Origin: Symbiodinium natans
Lineage: Eukaryota > Sar > Dinophyceae > Suessiales > Symbiodiniaceae
DNA length: 64,000 bases
NCBI GenBank assembly: GCA_905221605.1
Contig: CAJNDS010000513.1
Coordinates: forward strand, 648,682-712,681
Direction of reading: 5' to 3'
Each line of letters starts with the position of its first letter. Positions within the stretch are counted from its first letter, which is position 1. A program made the position numbers and the translations under genes. Of the stretch, positions 1 through 9,125 are shown one piece after another. The notes under the pieces are model-generated. The model did not search any database and was not told the origin of the DNA. It worked only from the letters and a program-made list of their open reading frames with translations.

Positions 1-352
1 CACACGCGCACACGCGCACACGTGCACACGCGCACACGTCGTGCACACGCGCACATGCGCACACGCGCACACGTGCACACGCGCACACGTGCACACGTGC
101 ACAAACTCTGACAGACACGCACACACGCACGCACACACGCACGCACACATGCGCACACATACAGACGCGCACTTGCGCACACGCACGCACGCACGCACGC
201 GCCCACATGCGCACACACGCATACGCGCATACACGCACATGCGCACGCTCACACGCGCACATGCGCGCACATGCGCGCACATGCACGCACACACGCGCAC
301 GCGCTCACACGCGCACACATACACGCACACGCACACGCACACGCACACGAAC
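1..352. repeat. CA/CG alternating purine-pyrimidine microsatellite
   Basis: About 350 bp of almost uninterrupted CACACG/CACGCG/GTGCAC dinucleotide alternation. Open frames through it encode only His/Thr/Arg/Ala repeats and are not treated as genes. Alternating purine-pyrimidine DNA rich in CG and CA is the classic Z-DNA-prone composition. The window starts inside the tract, so its left end is unknown. Confidence 0.95.
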
Positions 353-748
353 ACATCAACACGGTTGCAGCATGTTGCAGCAATCCGGAGCCTTCAGGAC
401 ACGGAAGCCCACAGCTTGTTGCCACACGGGCCCACGAAACCTGAACAATCCAACCCGGTGCGACATACCAACCATTGTCCCAACGGGCACTTACGACAAC
501 ACAATATGCATGTTTTTTACCGACAATTGGTTGGAACCATCTCAAGGCTAACAAAATTGGCTGTACTTGAAGCAGCCTTGGCGGACCTTCTGGTTGGGTC
601 AGAGCCTGCCCTAATTGCAGTTGAAGACATGTCAGCGATAAGTCTGTGAGCCACGGATCGGTTTGAGTCAGAGCCTGCCCCTTGCTGATAAAGCCACAAA
701 CCAGGGAGGCCCAGAGACCTAGGCCCAGCGGGCGCGAGCTAGGAGCTC
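353..748. other. No gene recognised
   Basis: Short open frames exist on both strands but none has a recognisable motif. A 14-base word, GTCAGAGCCTGCCC, occurs twice (near 598 and 667), so there is a small direct duplication. Otherwise nothing is seen. Confidence 0.5.
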
Positions 749-782
749 GTGCAAGGCTGGAGGTGGTCCCGAGTCGGTCTAG

Positions 783-1250
783 CTACGGGTTCCTACGCCC
801 TGAACGGCATCCGGCTGCAAGACTCCGCGCCCCCGCCGTCGAGCGCACGTTCAAGTGGCTTATCTGCCGTGCTGGTGGGGAGGCCGTTGGCCATACGCAA
901 CCAAGCGCCATTTGCGCCACTGCTTGTTGCACGGCGATTGACAGAATGCCCCACCACTTGCGCGCCCATCCTGATCGTGCTGCTAGCCGGACTGGGGCCG
1001 GTGCCCGGCAGGCGCGGGCACGCACAAGGTCGCGCATGAGCCCCAAGGAAGCGCCACTTCCGTTTTTTTCCGCGCCTGTTTTCCACCTGCCGGAGGCATC
1101 GTCCAGACACCAAGGACGGCGCTGCAGGCCGCTCGCTGGACGGCAACGGCCAAAGCCCCCCACCAGCGCCGCGCCTATCCCTGGGAGGCTGCTCCACGCA
1201 GCGTGGCTGGGCCCGGCAAGCGCGCGGGGCGATGAGGTACGAGACGCTGG
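783..1250 (-). pseudogene. Decayed 3' end of an RLE-type retrotransposon polyprotein
   Basis: The minus strand encodes, in broken frames, a stretch matching the last ~100 residues of the intact polyprotein at 1816-6813. MRDLVRARACRAPAPVRLA corresponds to LRDLVHLRAQRAPPAVRAA there, and GILSIAVQQAVAQMALG to GIISIAVQQAVAGTALG. The upstream part, equivalent to the VVLGAEVGGRW strand, is recognisable only across frameshifts. The copy is truncated and carries no RT. It is a relic of the same or a sister family, not a working gene. Confidence 0.7.
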
Positions 1251-1359
1251 GATTAGTTGGAAAGGCGGATGCCGCTCGCGCCACCCAAAAAAACACTTGG
1301 GGGAATGCGCGGCTTGGCGGCGTTGGTGTCGCGCGCATATTTCTGAGTCACGTTAAAGT

Positions 1360-1756
1360 CTTCCGAGCCAGGCGGCTTGAGTTTCATCATTTGGTCCGTC
1401 GCAAAAAGGCGGCATTTTGGAATGGCTGGCTTGAATGTCAGGAGCATGATTCAGTGATGAACCCACGCCGTGCTGCTCAAAACATTCGTCGGCAGTTTGG
1501 CCCGTCTCCTCGCCCATTGCCCGCGTGTATGCGTGCACCATTATCCCACGAGGCCATAGAAGGCCCAGCTTGTGTCGAAGCCTGGCGGTGCCATTTCAGA
1601 GATGTTCCTGCATCGGTTTCGTCAGGCGCATCCCGCTCACAATGTCTGCGTCCAGAGGCGGTTTGGATTTCCCACTCTCCGAACCGGAACTGTTACAAGT
1701 GCTGGGTTCATTGCCTGCGAACCGCGCCCCAGGCCCAGATGGCTTGCCCTACGAGC
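1360..1756 (+). pseudogene. 5' piece of an older LINE-like reverse transcriptase (interrupted)
   Basis: Plus-strand frames give RRKKAAFWNGWLECQEHD and NPRRAAQNIRRQFG, then, after a frameshift, LPANRAPGPDGLPYELF. APGPDGLPYE is the conserved segment N-terminal to the RT fingers of non-LTR elements. The similarity stops abruptly at a T-tract (1757-1771) that is the A-rich tail of a minus-strand element. Matching downstream RT sequence reappears on the plus strand near 7.3 kb, so this looks like the left half of a gene split by insertion. It carries at least one frameshift. Confidence 0.65.
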
Positions 1757-1815
1757 TTTTTTCTTTTTTTTCGCGCCTTTTTCCAGCTGCCTGTGATGTC
1801 CGTGCCTTCAAGCTC

Positions 1816-4800
1816 CTACGGCCGCATCGGCCGCCGGCTCGCCCCAGCGCCCCCGACGAGGTCCAGGACCCTTTCCAGGCTGGGCCCGGCTCCCGGTCCC
1901 GCTTGCGGCTGGGCCGGCCACGCGCGTCCGAGGGCCGTGCCCGCGACGGCCTGCTGGACTGCGATGGAGATGATGCCTTGCCATCGCCTGGACCAGCCGC
2001 TCGCAGCCGCAGCGCGAACAGCTGGCGGCGCGCGTTGCGCGCGGAGGTGGACGAGATCCCGCAGGAAGCGGAGCGCCTGCGCGTTCCATCGCCCGCCAAC
2101 CTCTGCTCCCAGCACAACCAGGCGCTGTGGCCCGCCACATGTGAGTTCGGGGTAAGCCGTCTGCTTGCGGCGCTCCGCGACCTGTAGCGCCGCGCCGTCG
2201 TCTGTATCCCCGCGCGGCTGTGGGTGACCTGCGCGGGTCAGCGGCGACACAAGCGTGGCGTCGCAGCAGAGCGCTCCCCCGTTGGTTGTGGCTCCGTAAA
2301 CGACCATGTCCAGGCGCCGACGGTCATCTGGGCGTACTCCTGGGGCCGTCGTGTGGGCGAGCCATTGTTGTGGCACGACTTGGCCTTCGGGTCCGACTGC
2401 TTCCCTAGCCACGCGGAGCCACGCCCGTTCGACCACTTTTGCCCGTCTGGCCAGCAGTCCTGTCCGAGGACAGGCCAGCGCGTGGTCCCCCAGTGCGTCG
2501 ACCTCCAGGCCGCACCCCGGGTTTGGGCCGCACCGGTGGGGGCTCAGGGGCAGGGGTAGCCGCAAGCGACGGCGCAAAGCCAGGAGCATGGCCTGCGGAG
2601 TCAAGGTCGTGCTTGGCTCGCCTGGTATGGCTGAAAGCCAGGCCCCCGCGTGCGGCCCAGCCTGGGAGCGGAGCATGGCTCGGGAGCTTGGCGGCATGGC
2701 CAGCAATAGCACGCGACTGCGAAAGTGTAGGTTGCGAGTCCGCGTCGCGTGAAATTGCCAGCCGTGCGGCCAGTCCCCCGGGCCTGCGTCTGTCGGGCGG
2801 GCGGGCCGCTCGCCTTCCAGGATGGCTTCCCAAGTGGGGCAGCTGTTCCACCCTTCGTCTATCAAAAGCTTGCGGGCCTCATCCGCCTCGCAGAAGCATG
2901 GGGCAGCGTCTTCTCCTCGTCCCAGCTCTCGGAGGTAGCGGTTAGCCCACTCCGGGAGTCGCGTTTGGATGACGGGGAGTGCATCGGCCCACGCGGCCCA
3001 GTAAGCGGCAGCAGCCGTCCGCGCGGCCGACTGCAATCCAAGGCCCCCGTGCGCCGCCGGAAGTGTGGCTATTTCCCAGGCATGCGCGGCTTTCTGCGCC
3101 GGAACCCCTCCCAGACATGCCTGCAGAGTCGTCCACATAGCCTCATCATGGGCATTGGCGTAAGCGGCGGACTGGGATGGAGGCATAGTGCGGATGGCGT
3201 GGTTTGCCCGCGGGGACGCGCACATGTGCAGGAGCAACCAGGCGCACTGGAGGTCCGGCAGCTGCGGCAGGTGGTCTAGCAGTTGCCGTTCCGTGCGCAT
3301 GCGTTCGTCTGCCCATGAGCGGATGAAATCCGGATGGCCAATGGGCGAGCCCAGAACGACCACGCCCCGTTCGGCTGTTGGCTTATCGGCCCGCCAAACA
3401 TCGTCGCCGAGTTCGGCGATGCCCGGTGGCGGTGGTCCTGGCTCGGAGGCTATGGCGCGGGTCTTGCCGAGATTCGATGCTATGCCGCAGTGCGTCGAAA
3501 CCTCCTCAACGGTCGTGTCGAGGGCTGTGCGGGCACGGCCTGGGTTGGTCACGACGTACAAGTCATCCAAGAAGGCAACGAGGTTGTCGAGAGGGTGCAA
3601 GGCCTCGTCCGCGCGGGCGAGCGCATCATGTTGTCCAAGCGCGAACAGCGCCGGGGCTAACGGATCGCCTTGCTCGCAGCCTTCGGCTTGCCGTATGTCG
3701 CGGCAGCGCCCTTCCGTGTCCCACCAACAGTACGTGGACGGCTGGCCATAGAACAACCTCACGAAGGGGAGCAACTCCGGGGCCACCTGGCGCAGCTTCC
3801 CCAGGAAGGCCGCGCGAGACATACAATCATACGCGCTGCGGCCGTCGAGGGAGACCACGACGGCGTCCGGTCGCGTCGCGAGGGCGGCGCGAATGTGTGC
3901 AGCCAGTGCGTCCGTCCCGGCTCGTGCCTGTCGCGCGAATTGGTAAGGGCGGGTGGCTTGGTCGAATGTCTGCGCCCACTCCTTGGCGAGCGTGCGGGAA
4001 ACGAGGCGCCGGAAGACGTCGCCCGTTGCTATGCCCCGAACACCGCCATCCGGTTTACGCAAAGCCGTGACTCGTGCCATGGCCAGGGCGCGTGCGACGG
4101 CTGCGGGGAGTCGAGCCTGTGCCAATTTTGCGGCAGCTTCGGCGAGGAGTTCCATGGCCGGGACATCCTGGATGAGGACTTTGAGATGCTCCGCCCGCAT
4201 ACCCGAAAGCCCCGGTGCCCCACCCCGGCGCGCCTCGCGCAAAGCGGAAGCCAAGGCTCGGACGCTGAGGAGGGGAAGCTGGGCCGGCTGGAAGTCGAGC
4301 AACTCTTGCGGGACCGCGGTGCGGGGCTCTGCGGGGCGGCGAGCCGGGTCGGTCAGCGCGGCCCATGTAGCATCGTCGCCCGGCGCTATCTCGGCCGCAG
4401 TCAGCACCTGGCGTGCACGCGAGACCTCACCTTTGCGAACCTTAGCACAGGCCAATTCGCGTTTGCGCTCGACCACTTCCTCCGGCGAGAGGAGTGTTTC
4501 TTGCCCGCCGGAGGGGGTATGGTGCCGGGCTGATTGGAGCAAGGACTGCCATGCTCCGCGCTGGAAAGCCTCGGCTCGGCCCAACAGCTCCGCCCGCCCC
4601 TGCGCGCCTCGCTGCTTCGGGCGTGCGAGCAGCATGCGCGGCGCGAGCAGGAACAGTTTCCACGCGCGGGACCTGGCTGCTTCGTCGCGCGAGTCTTGCT
4701 CGGTCTCGGCGTGGAGCCGGGCTAAAGCGTGCATCAGCGCTCCCCGCAGCGCAGCCCGCATGAATGGCGGCACGTCTTGCAACGTGGGGACGGGGTGGCG

Positions 4801-6813
4801 AAACTCCGACTCCAAATCGACCGCATCCAACGTGCGCCCCGCGTCCTCGGCCACTGCCGACGCCGGCGCGGGGCAAGTGGGCACGCGGTCGTGGGCGTCC
4901 ACACCGCTACCATTGTCGGTGTCGCTTGCCTGCGCTCGTTCAGCTCGCCGTCGGCGGCGGGCTCGACGCCGACCGTGGCGTGGCGGCGTACCGGCATCGA
5001 ACGCGTCTCGGGCATCTGCCGCCAGCGTCTGCGCGGAGGAAGCGGTGGCGGGGCCCCCATATGCTTGTAGAAGCGCAGACTGTGCTGCAGCGGGGATGTA
5101 ACCATCTGGCATGGAGCACAGGAGAACCGCCCCCGACAGTGGTAGCGGGGCTTCTTCTGGGAGCGCTGCGAGCTCCGCTGCGGCAGAAGTAATGGCGGGC
5201 AGCTGACAACGGCTCGGCTCTAGGGAGTCGCACTCCAGCTCCGCTTGCAGATAACGCGCGAGGCGACCGGGCGGGACCGCGGCCGCTCCGCGCAAGGCGC
5301 CCTCCAACGTGGCGAAGCTCGCTCCGACCCTGGGGCAATTGTGCCACGCCACGCGCGCAGCTTGTGTGAGAGTGCCCGCGGCGGCATGTAGCAGTGGAAC
5401 GAACAGCCACGAGCATCGCTCACCCGGTTTGAACCTGGGCGGGCGCGTGTCTTGCCAAGGCAATGCCCCGGCGAACGCGGGCGGCACTGGCCCTGCTCGC
5501 GGTGATGACGGTGGAGTGAACCCCGGCGTGGCCTCGTCGGGAGCCGTTGGCGCAACCCCCCCACCGAGCATAGGCGACGCATCGTGTGCAGTGCTGAGCG
5601 CGGCATCTTGACGCACGTCGCGTGGAGAAGCGAGCGGAGTGTGCGCACTGAGAGAGTCGGTGACAGAACCGCCGTCCACCGGGTCCGGGAACGGGCCCTG
5701 GGCCAGGACTGGCTGTGGCCGCATTTGTACGGGGGCGCTCGGCACTGACTGGCCCGACGCCTCTGCGAGGGCGATGTCATGGGTCGGCGCCGCTGGCACG
5801 CAGGCGGGGCCAGCAGGCACCAGGCGCATCTGGGCCAGGGCGTGCATGGCTCTTTGCCGGCGCGCTGCAGCTTCAAGCGGGTCGGGAGGTCCTGGGTGGT
5901 CGGCCTCCCCAATGCGCCGGCCCGCGTGAGGGGTCGGCGTCCATGGGCGGACCCCGAGCTTGGCGCGCGCGCCCGTGTGAGCAGCCTCGCTTACTGGCCG
6001 GCCTGCGTTGAAGGACCGCGTCGAAGGGCGGGGTCCCGTACAACCGCGCGCTCGGGCACAACGAGCACCGCTCTCCGCGCCGTTTGATTCTATGCGCCGC
6101 CCTGCCCCCTCCTGGCCTGGTGACCATCGGAAGCTCGCGGCCGTTGGCGGGCCCTGAGGTCCGCCGCCGCGGACACCGCCGCACTCGGGGAGGCTCGCGA
6201 AGGCAGCGGCGGGCGTATCACTGACGGTGGCGCTCCTCCCGTCGCCGCCGTTGCCTCGCGGAGCAGGCGGCACAGGAGCTCCTCTGGCGACACGCCCGCC
6301 TGCGTCGCCAGGGCCTGTAGTTCCGCAGGTCCACCGGCGGCGCAGGCGAGGACATGTGTTGCCGCCTCGTGCCACAGCTGCCGCGTGGGGCCCGGCGAGG
6401 GGGATGACTGCGGGCTCAACCTCCGGCACAGCAAGCAGGCGGCCACCCCCAACGCCCCCACCAACACTCCCAAGCCAAACCACCCCCAGGAGAGGCACCA
6501 AGGGCCCCAGCCTGGCGGATAGTACGCCGGGGAAGCTCCTGCACAAACAAGGGCGGCATGCGCCAAGGCCTCCCGGCACGTGGGGGGCAGCTGTGCCAGC
6601 GTTGGGACGGCCCGCCGGGCTTCGCGAGCCATCCACTGCGCGCATCCCCATACGAAGGCGAACCAGGGGGCCATGCAGCAGGCAGAGCTGGGCGCTGAGG
6701 AAAACGGATGGTGTGGCCGGGCCCGAACAAAACTGGTGACAGAGCAGAGAGACTCGGACCTCAAACAACCGCGTTCGGTCAGTAGTGAAAAGCAACGAAC
6801 AGACGTATCGCAC
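1816..6813 (-). CDS. Retrotransposon polyprotein: RT, CCHC finger, RLE-like nuclease
   Basis: 1665 residues; would copy element RNA into DNA at a nicked target. Seen: GEADHPGP at residues 302-309; a basic RRRARRRRRAER patch at ~616-626; RT at about 845-1165 with GMRAEHLK, motif A SLDGRSAYD (D990), motif B EGCEQGDPLAPALF, and motif C FLDD at 1081-1084 (codons 3562-3573) in place of the usual F/YADD. A Cys/His knuckle follows at 1426-1448 (H-x-C-x5-C-x9-H-x3-C, with GDHALAC). A C-terminal PD-(D/E)xK-like block has RRLDMVVYG (D1502), CCDATLVSP (D1518) and ERRKQTAYPEL (K1550). No N-terminal apurinic-type endonuclease is visible, which fits an RLE-type (R2/CRE-like) layout by inference. The first ~240 residues are Gly/Pro/Arg-rich and probably an antisense-like shadow of the better frame at 6090-6764, so the true start is uncertain. 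Confidence 0.8.
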   Translation of the reverse strand: MRYVCSLLFTTDRTRLFEVRVSLLCHQFCSGPATPSVFLSAQLCLLHGPLVRLRMGMRAVDGSRSPAGRPNAGTAAPHVPGGLGACRPCLCRSFPGVLSARLGPLVPLLGVVWLGSVGGGVGGGRLLAVPEVEPAVIPLAGPHAAAVARGGNTCPRLRRRWTCGTTGPGDAGGRVARGAPVPPAPRGNGGDGRSATVSDTPAAAFASLPECGGVRGGGPQGPPTAASFRWSPGQEGAGRRIESNGAESGARCARARGCTGPRPSTRSFNAGRPVSEAAHTGARAKLGVRPWTPTPHAGRRIGEADHPGPPDPLEAAARRQRAMHALAQMRLVPAGPACVPAAPTHDIALAEASGQSVPSAPVQMRPQPVLAQGPFPDPVDGGSVTDSLSAHTPLASPRDVRQDAALSTAHDASPMLGGGVAPTAPDEATPGFTPPSSPRAGPVPPAFAGALPWQDTRPPRFKPGERCSWLFVPLLHAAAGTLTQAARVAWHNCPRVGASFATLEGALRGAAAVPPGRLARYLQAELECDSLEPSRCQLPAITSAAAELAALPEEAPLPLSGAVLLCSMPDGYIPAAAQSALLQAYGGPATASSAQTLAADARDAFDAGTPPRHGRRRARRRRRAERAQASDTDNGSGVDAHDRVPTCPAPASAVAEDAGRTLDAVDLESEFRHPVPTLQDVPPFMRAALRGALMHALARLHAETEQDSRDEAARSRAWKLFLLAPRMLLARPKQRGAQGRAELLGRAEAFQRGAWQSLLQSARHHTPSGGQETLLSPEEVVERKRELACAKVRKGEVSRARQVLTAAEIAPGDDATWAALTDPARRPAEPRTAVPQELLDFQPAQLPLLSVRALASALREARRGGAPGLSGMRAEHLKVLIQDVPAMELLAEAAAKLAQARLPAAVARALAMARVTALRKPDGGVRGIATGDVFRRLVSRTLAKEWAQTFDQATRPYQFARQARAGTDALAAHIRAALATRPDAVVVSLDGRSAYDCMSRAAFLGKLRQVAPELLPFVRLFYGQPSTYCWWDTEGRCRDIRQAEGCEQGDPLAPALFALGQHDALARADEALHPLDNLVAFLDDLYVVTNPGRARTALDTTVEEVSTHCGIASNLGKTRAIASEPGPPPPGIAELGDDVWRADKPTAERGVVVLGSPIGHPDFIRSWADERMRTERQLLDHLPQLPDLQCAWLLLHMCASPRANHAIRTMPPSQSAAYANAHDEAMWTTLQACLGGVPAQKAAHAWEIATLPAAHGGLGLQSAARTAAAAYWAAWADALPVIQTRLPEWANRYLRELGRGEDAAPCFCEADEARKLLIDEGWNSCPTWEAILEGERPARPTDAGPGDWPHGWQFHATRTRNLHFRSRVLLLAMPPSSRAMLRSQAGPHAGAWLSAIPGEPSTTLTPQAMLLALRRRLRLPLPLSPHRCGPNPGCGLEVDALGDHALACPRTGLLARRAKVVERAWLRVAREAVGPEGQVVPQQWLAHTTAPGVRPDDRRRLDMVVYGATTNGGALCCDATLVSPLTRAGHPQPRGDTDDGAALQVAERRKQTAYPELTCGGPQRLVVLGAEVGGRWNAQALRFLRDLVHLRAQRAPPAVRAAAASGWSRRWQGIISIAVQQAVAGTALGRAWPAQPQAGPGAGPSLERVLDLVGGAGASRRPMRP
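6090..6764 (-). CDS. Candidate ORF1 of the retrotransposon, with a membrane-like segment
   Basis: 224 residues in a different frame from the polyprotein and overlapping its N-terminal end. It looks more protein-like than the overlapping polyprotein frame: a hydrophobic stretch (LGVLVGALGVAACLLC, about residues 95-110) and an amphipathic part (HEAATHVLACAAGGPAELQA). It ends at a TAG at 6090-6092, about 180 bp upstream of the GEADHPGP codons. It could be a separate ORF1 or the real N-terminus joined to the polyprotein by frameshifting or by a mutation. Function not recognised. Confidence 0.45.
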   Translation of the reverse strand: MRSESLCSVTSFVRARPHHPFSSAPSSACCMAPWFAFVWGCAQWMAREARRAVPTLAQLPPTCREALAHAALVCAGASPAYYPPGWGPWCLSWGWFGLGVLVGALGVAACLLCRRLSPQSSPSPGPTRQLWHEAATHVLACAAGGPAELQALATQAGVSPEELLCRLLREATAATGGAPPSVIRPPLPSRASPSAAVSAAADLRARQRPRASDGHQARRGQGGA

Positions 6814-7284
6814 TTATGGCGACACGCGTCAGAGAAGCCTTAGGCTTAGCAACCTTGAAGCAGCCAGCACTGCATATGACACACAGAAGCTACGAAATGT
6901 ACATGAGCTGCAATCAAGGACGGAGTATTCAATGGATACAGTGGCATAAATATCAAACGCAGGAAATCCTCGTCTGACAGCTGCGCAATATCGACAGCAC
7001 ACCTGCGCATATGAAGCCTCCAGGTCTGACGTTGCATGTCAAAGAGGGAGCAATGTCGTAGCCCATGTAAGAGACTCCAGCTTGGATTGCCACACAGACA
7101 CGATTGCTGCGCGCCATGAGGATCAGAAGCACGGTGTCGCGCATTTCGCCCATCTGGAAATGGATGGTGGCCGCACCGAGCCAATGTCCACTCACGGACA
7201 ACATGTGGCGCAAGCCTCCCACCATGTACTTGCGACGCGCATACAAGATGGGGCTGATACTCAAGGAAGACAGAGCAGTTTTGC
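6814..7284. other. Unassigned; possible 5' UTR of the minus-strand element
   Basis: Open frames occur on both strands (146 codons on minus, 6846-7286) but none shows a domain. By position this is either the 5' untranslated region of the inserted minus-strand retrotransposon or lost sequence of the interrupted plus-strand element. No clear target-site duplication of the sequence next to the 3' tail was found here. Confidence 0.4.
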
Positions 7285-8650
7285 ACTCAGCGCTTTTGTT
7301 GTTCTTTCAAATCGTACGTCACTGGGCAGATGCCCTTTCGCAGTAGTCACGCCCTCGCACAAATCTGGCCCAGCCGATGACTTGAATAATTCTCAGCCCA
7401 TCAGCCTGTTGTGCTGCGCACTAAAGGTTTTCGAGCGGTTGCTCCTCAAAAGGTTGTTTCCTAGAGTGAACGGAGCTGAGGAACAAATGTGCACACTCGT
7501 GGAAACGCTGCGCCTTCGTGCGCGCAAGCGCGTTTTTTGTGAAGTTCCTGATGTGCGGAAAGCTTTCGACGTAGCCTGGAGAAATGCAGTCCTGGTCAAA
7601 CTTGCCGAAGCCGGCGTAACAGGATCCACTTGGCTGGTCGTGGATGACCTCTGGAATGGCACGTCTGCACGAGTCCTGGTCGACGGGATCCTTGGACCAT
7701 TGCTGTTCAACATCTTGTTCGATGGCATGTCCACAGCTGTACGGGCTTCCTGCCCAGGGGTTGCTCTTGGTTGCCACTCTGCGGCTCCCAGAGTACGCGG
7801 ACGACCTGTGGCATGGGCCAAGAACCGCCCCCTTCACACCGGATTCCGACGCAGCCTGTTCCAGGCCTACGTATTGCCTGCAATGCAGCACGGGGCTGCT
7901 TTTCTTCATGCTGCATCAGTGCATCGCCTTGATAAGCCGTTGAGGCAGTGGGGTCGACGTTTGCTTGGCTGGCCTGCAGGCGCCCCAGGCACGGCAGTCT
8001 TAGGCGAACTCGGTTGGTCCCCTTCACTGCGGACGTTAAGAAGGCTCAAGCAAACCTGTTTAGCCGTCTTTGTTCAGGTGACCCGCGTGGTGCTCACCGT
8101 GCGACGCAACCCTAGTGTATCCTAGTGTCGCCTGTGCGACGCGATGGCGCAGTGCCGCACGCTCGCAAGATCCCCGAGCTCACCTCGCGGAACCCCGCAT
8201 CGCTTATGCGTTCTGGCCGCTGAAATCGGGGGATCCCGCTGGCGGATGCACGCCGCATTGACGTGCTGGCCAACGGCCTCCCCTTGTACCAAGGCGCGCA
8301 AGTTGCCGTTGACACGACTCTCGGAAGTCCGGTCTCGCGGGACGGCGCAGCGCATCCGAGGACAGATTGGACGCCCGGGGCGGCGGCTTCCGACGCTGCG
8401 CGGCGAAAGCGCGCAGGTTGGTAGTCGTCGGCCTTGAGGTGGGCGGGAGAATGGACACAGAGACCGTCACCTTCTTGCGCCAACTCGCCGCGGCGCGGGC
8501 ACGCGAGGCGCTCGCGCGTCTGAGGCCTGCCGCATGCCGGTCCAGCATCCACTGATGGACTGGCATGCTGGCGGTGGCGGCCCAGCGTGCGTTTGCCCTG
8601 TCGCTGCTTGAGTTGCCGCTGGCGGGGGCGGAGCAAAACGGCCATGCGGT
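7285..8650 (+). pseudogene. 3' piece of the older LINE-like reverse transcriptase
   Basis: Frames along the plus strand give LLLFFQIVRHWADA, then VVTPSHKSG and PISLLCCALKVFERLLLKRL (fingers), DVRKAFDVAW (motif A, near 7550), a damaged motif B ending GPLLFNILFDGM with the QG lost, and EYADD (7791-7805) in another frame. The thumb-like tail has RRLLGWPAGAPGTAVLGELGW. Further on are RRLVVVGLEVGGRMDTETVT and MLAVAAQRAFALSLLELPLA, equivalent to the C-terminal block of the minus-strand element. Several frameshifts and stops make it non-functional. It continues the fragment that ends at 1756. Confidence 0.75.
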
Positions 8651-8984
8651 GGTTTTGTTTTTCTTCTTCTTTGCGGCGTTTCTAACGGGAACAGCGTGCC
8701 CAGGATGAAGATACCGAAGATACCCGCAACCTGAATGAAACTGCTGGACAAAGTTTCCATCTCCTGCGGCAGCCGCTGTAGGCGAAAAGACGGCCATGTG
8801 CACACATGGCCATAAGCGGAGAGATTTCACCCAACAGCTGGTTGACAGGCAAGTCCCGGTATGTGCTCAACTTTAATTGCGGCTCCGCTGCACCGTGAGT
8901 GTCAAGGATGCGAATAAGTTGCACAGTGCTGCACAGGATTGTTCAGCAGCAGCTTAGCCACGGCGCCTGAATGGCACCAGCGGC

Positions 8985-9125
8985 GCTGCGCAACAGACGC
9001 TGAGCTGGTCGGCTCGTGGCGTTGCCACCTTTTCGTTCTGGGCAGGCGTTGGAGCGCGGAGGCGGCATCACTCATCCGCTTGCTCGCACGTTGCCGCACC
9101 CGGGCTGCTCGCCCTCCGCGCAAAC
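8985..9125 (+). pseudogene. Fragment of a retroelement C-terminal nuclease block
   Basis: A plus-strand frame reads FVLGRRWSAEAASLIRLLAR then CRTRAARPPR, which lines up with VVLGAEVGGRWNAQALRFLRD in the intact element. Only the end of the nuclease-like domain is present. It is a separate solo fragment, about 350 bp past the end of the plus-strand RT pseudogene. Confidence 0.6.

Larger units (their letters stand above)
1757..6813 (-). mobile_element. Non-LTR retrotransposon with RT and restriction-like endonuclease
   Basis: Minus-strand element defined by a long polyprotein frame (1816-6813), an overlapping upstream frame (6090-6764) and, just past the stop codon, an A-rich 3' tail (1757-1790 on the plus strand is TTTTTTCTTTTTTTT plus a second T-run). 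No long terminal repeats are seen. The 5' limit is not known; sequence between 6814 and about 7284 could be its 5' UTR. It appears to have landed inside a plus-strand RT pseudogene. The long uninterrupted frame says it is young or recently active compared with its surroundings. Confidence 0.75.

Noticed and set aside
41-649. Long open frames of His/Thr/Ala/Arg in the first 650 bases
   Set aside because: They arise from the CA/CG microsatellite, which has no stop codons in several frames.
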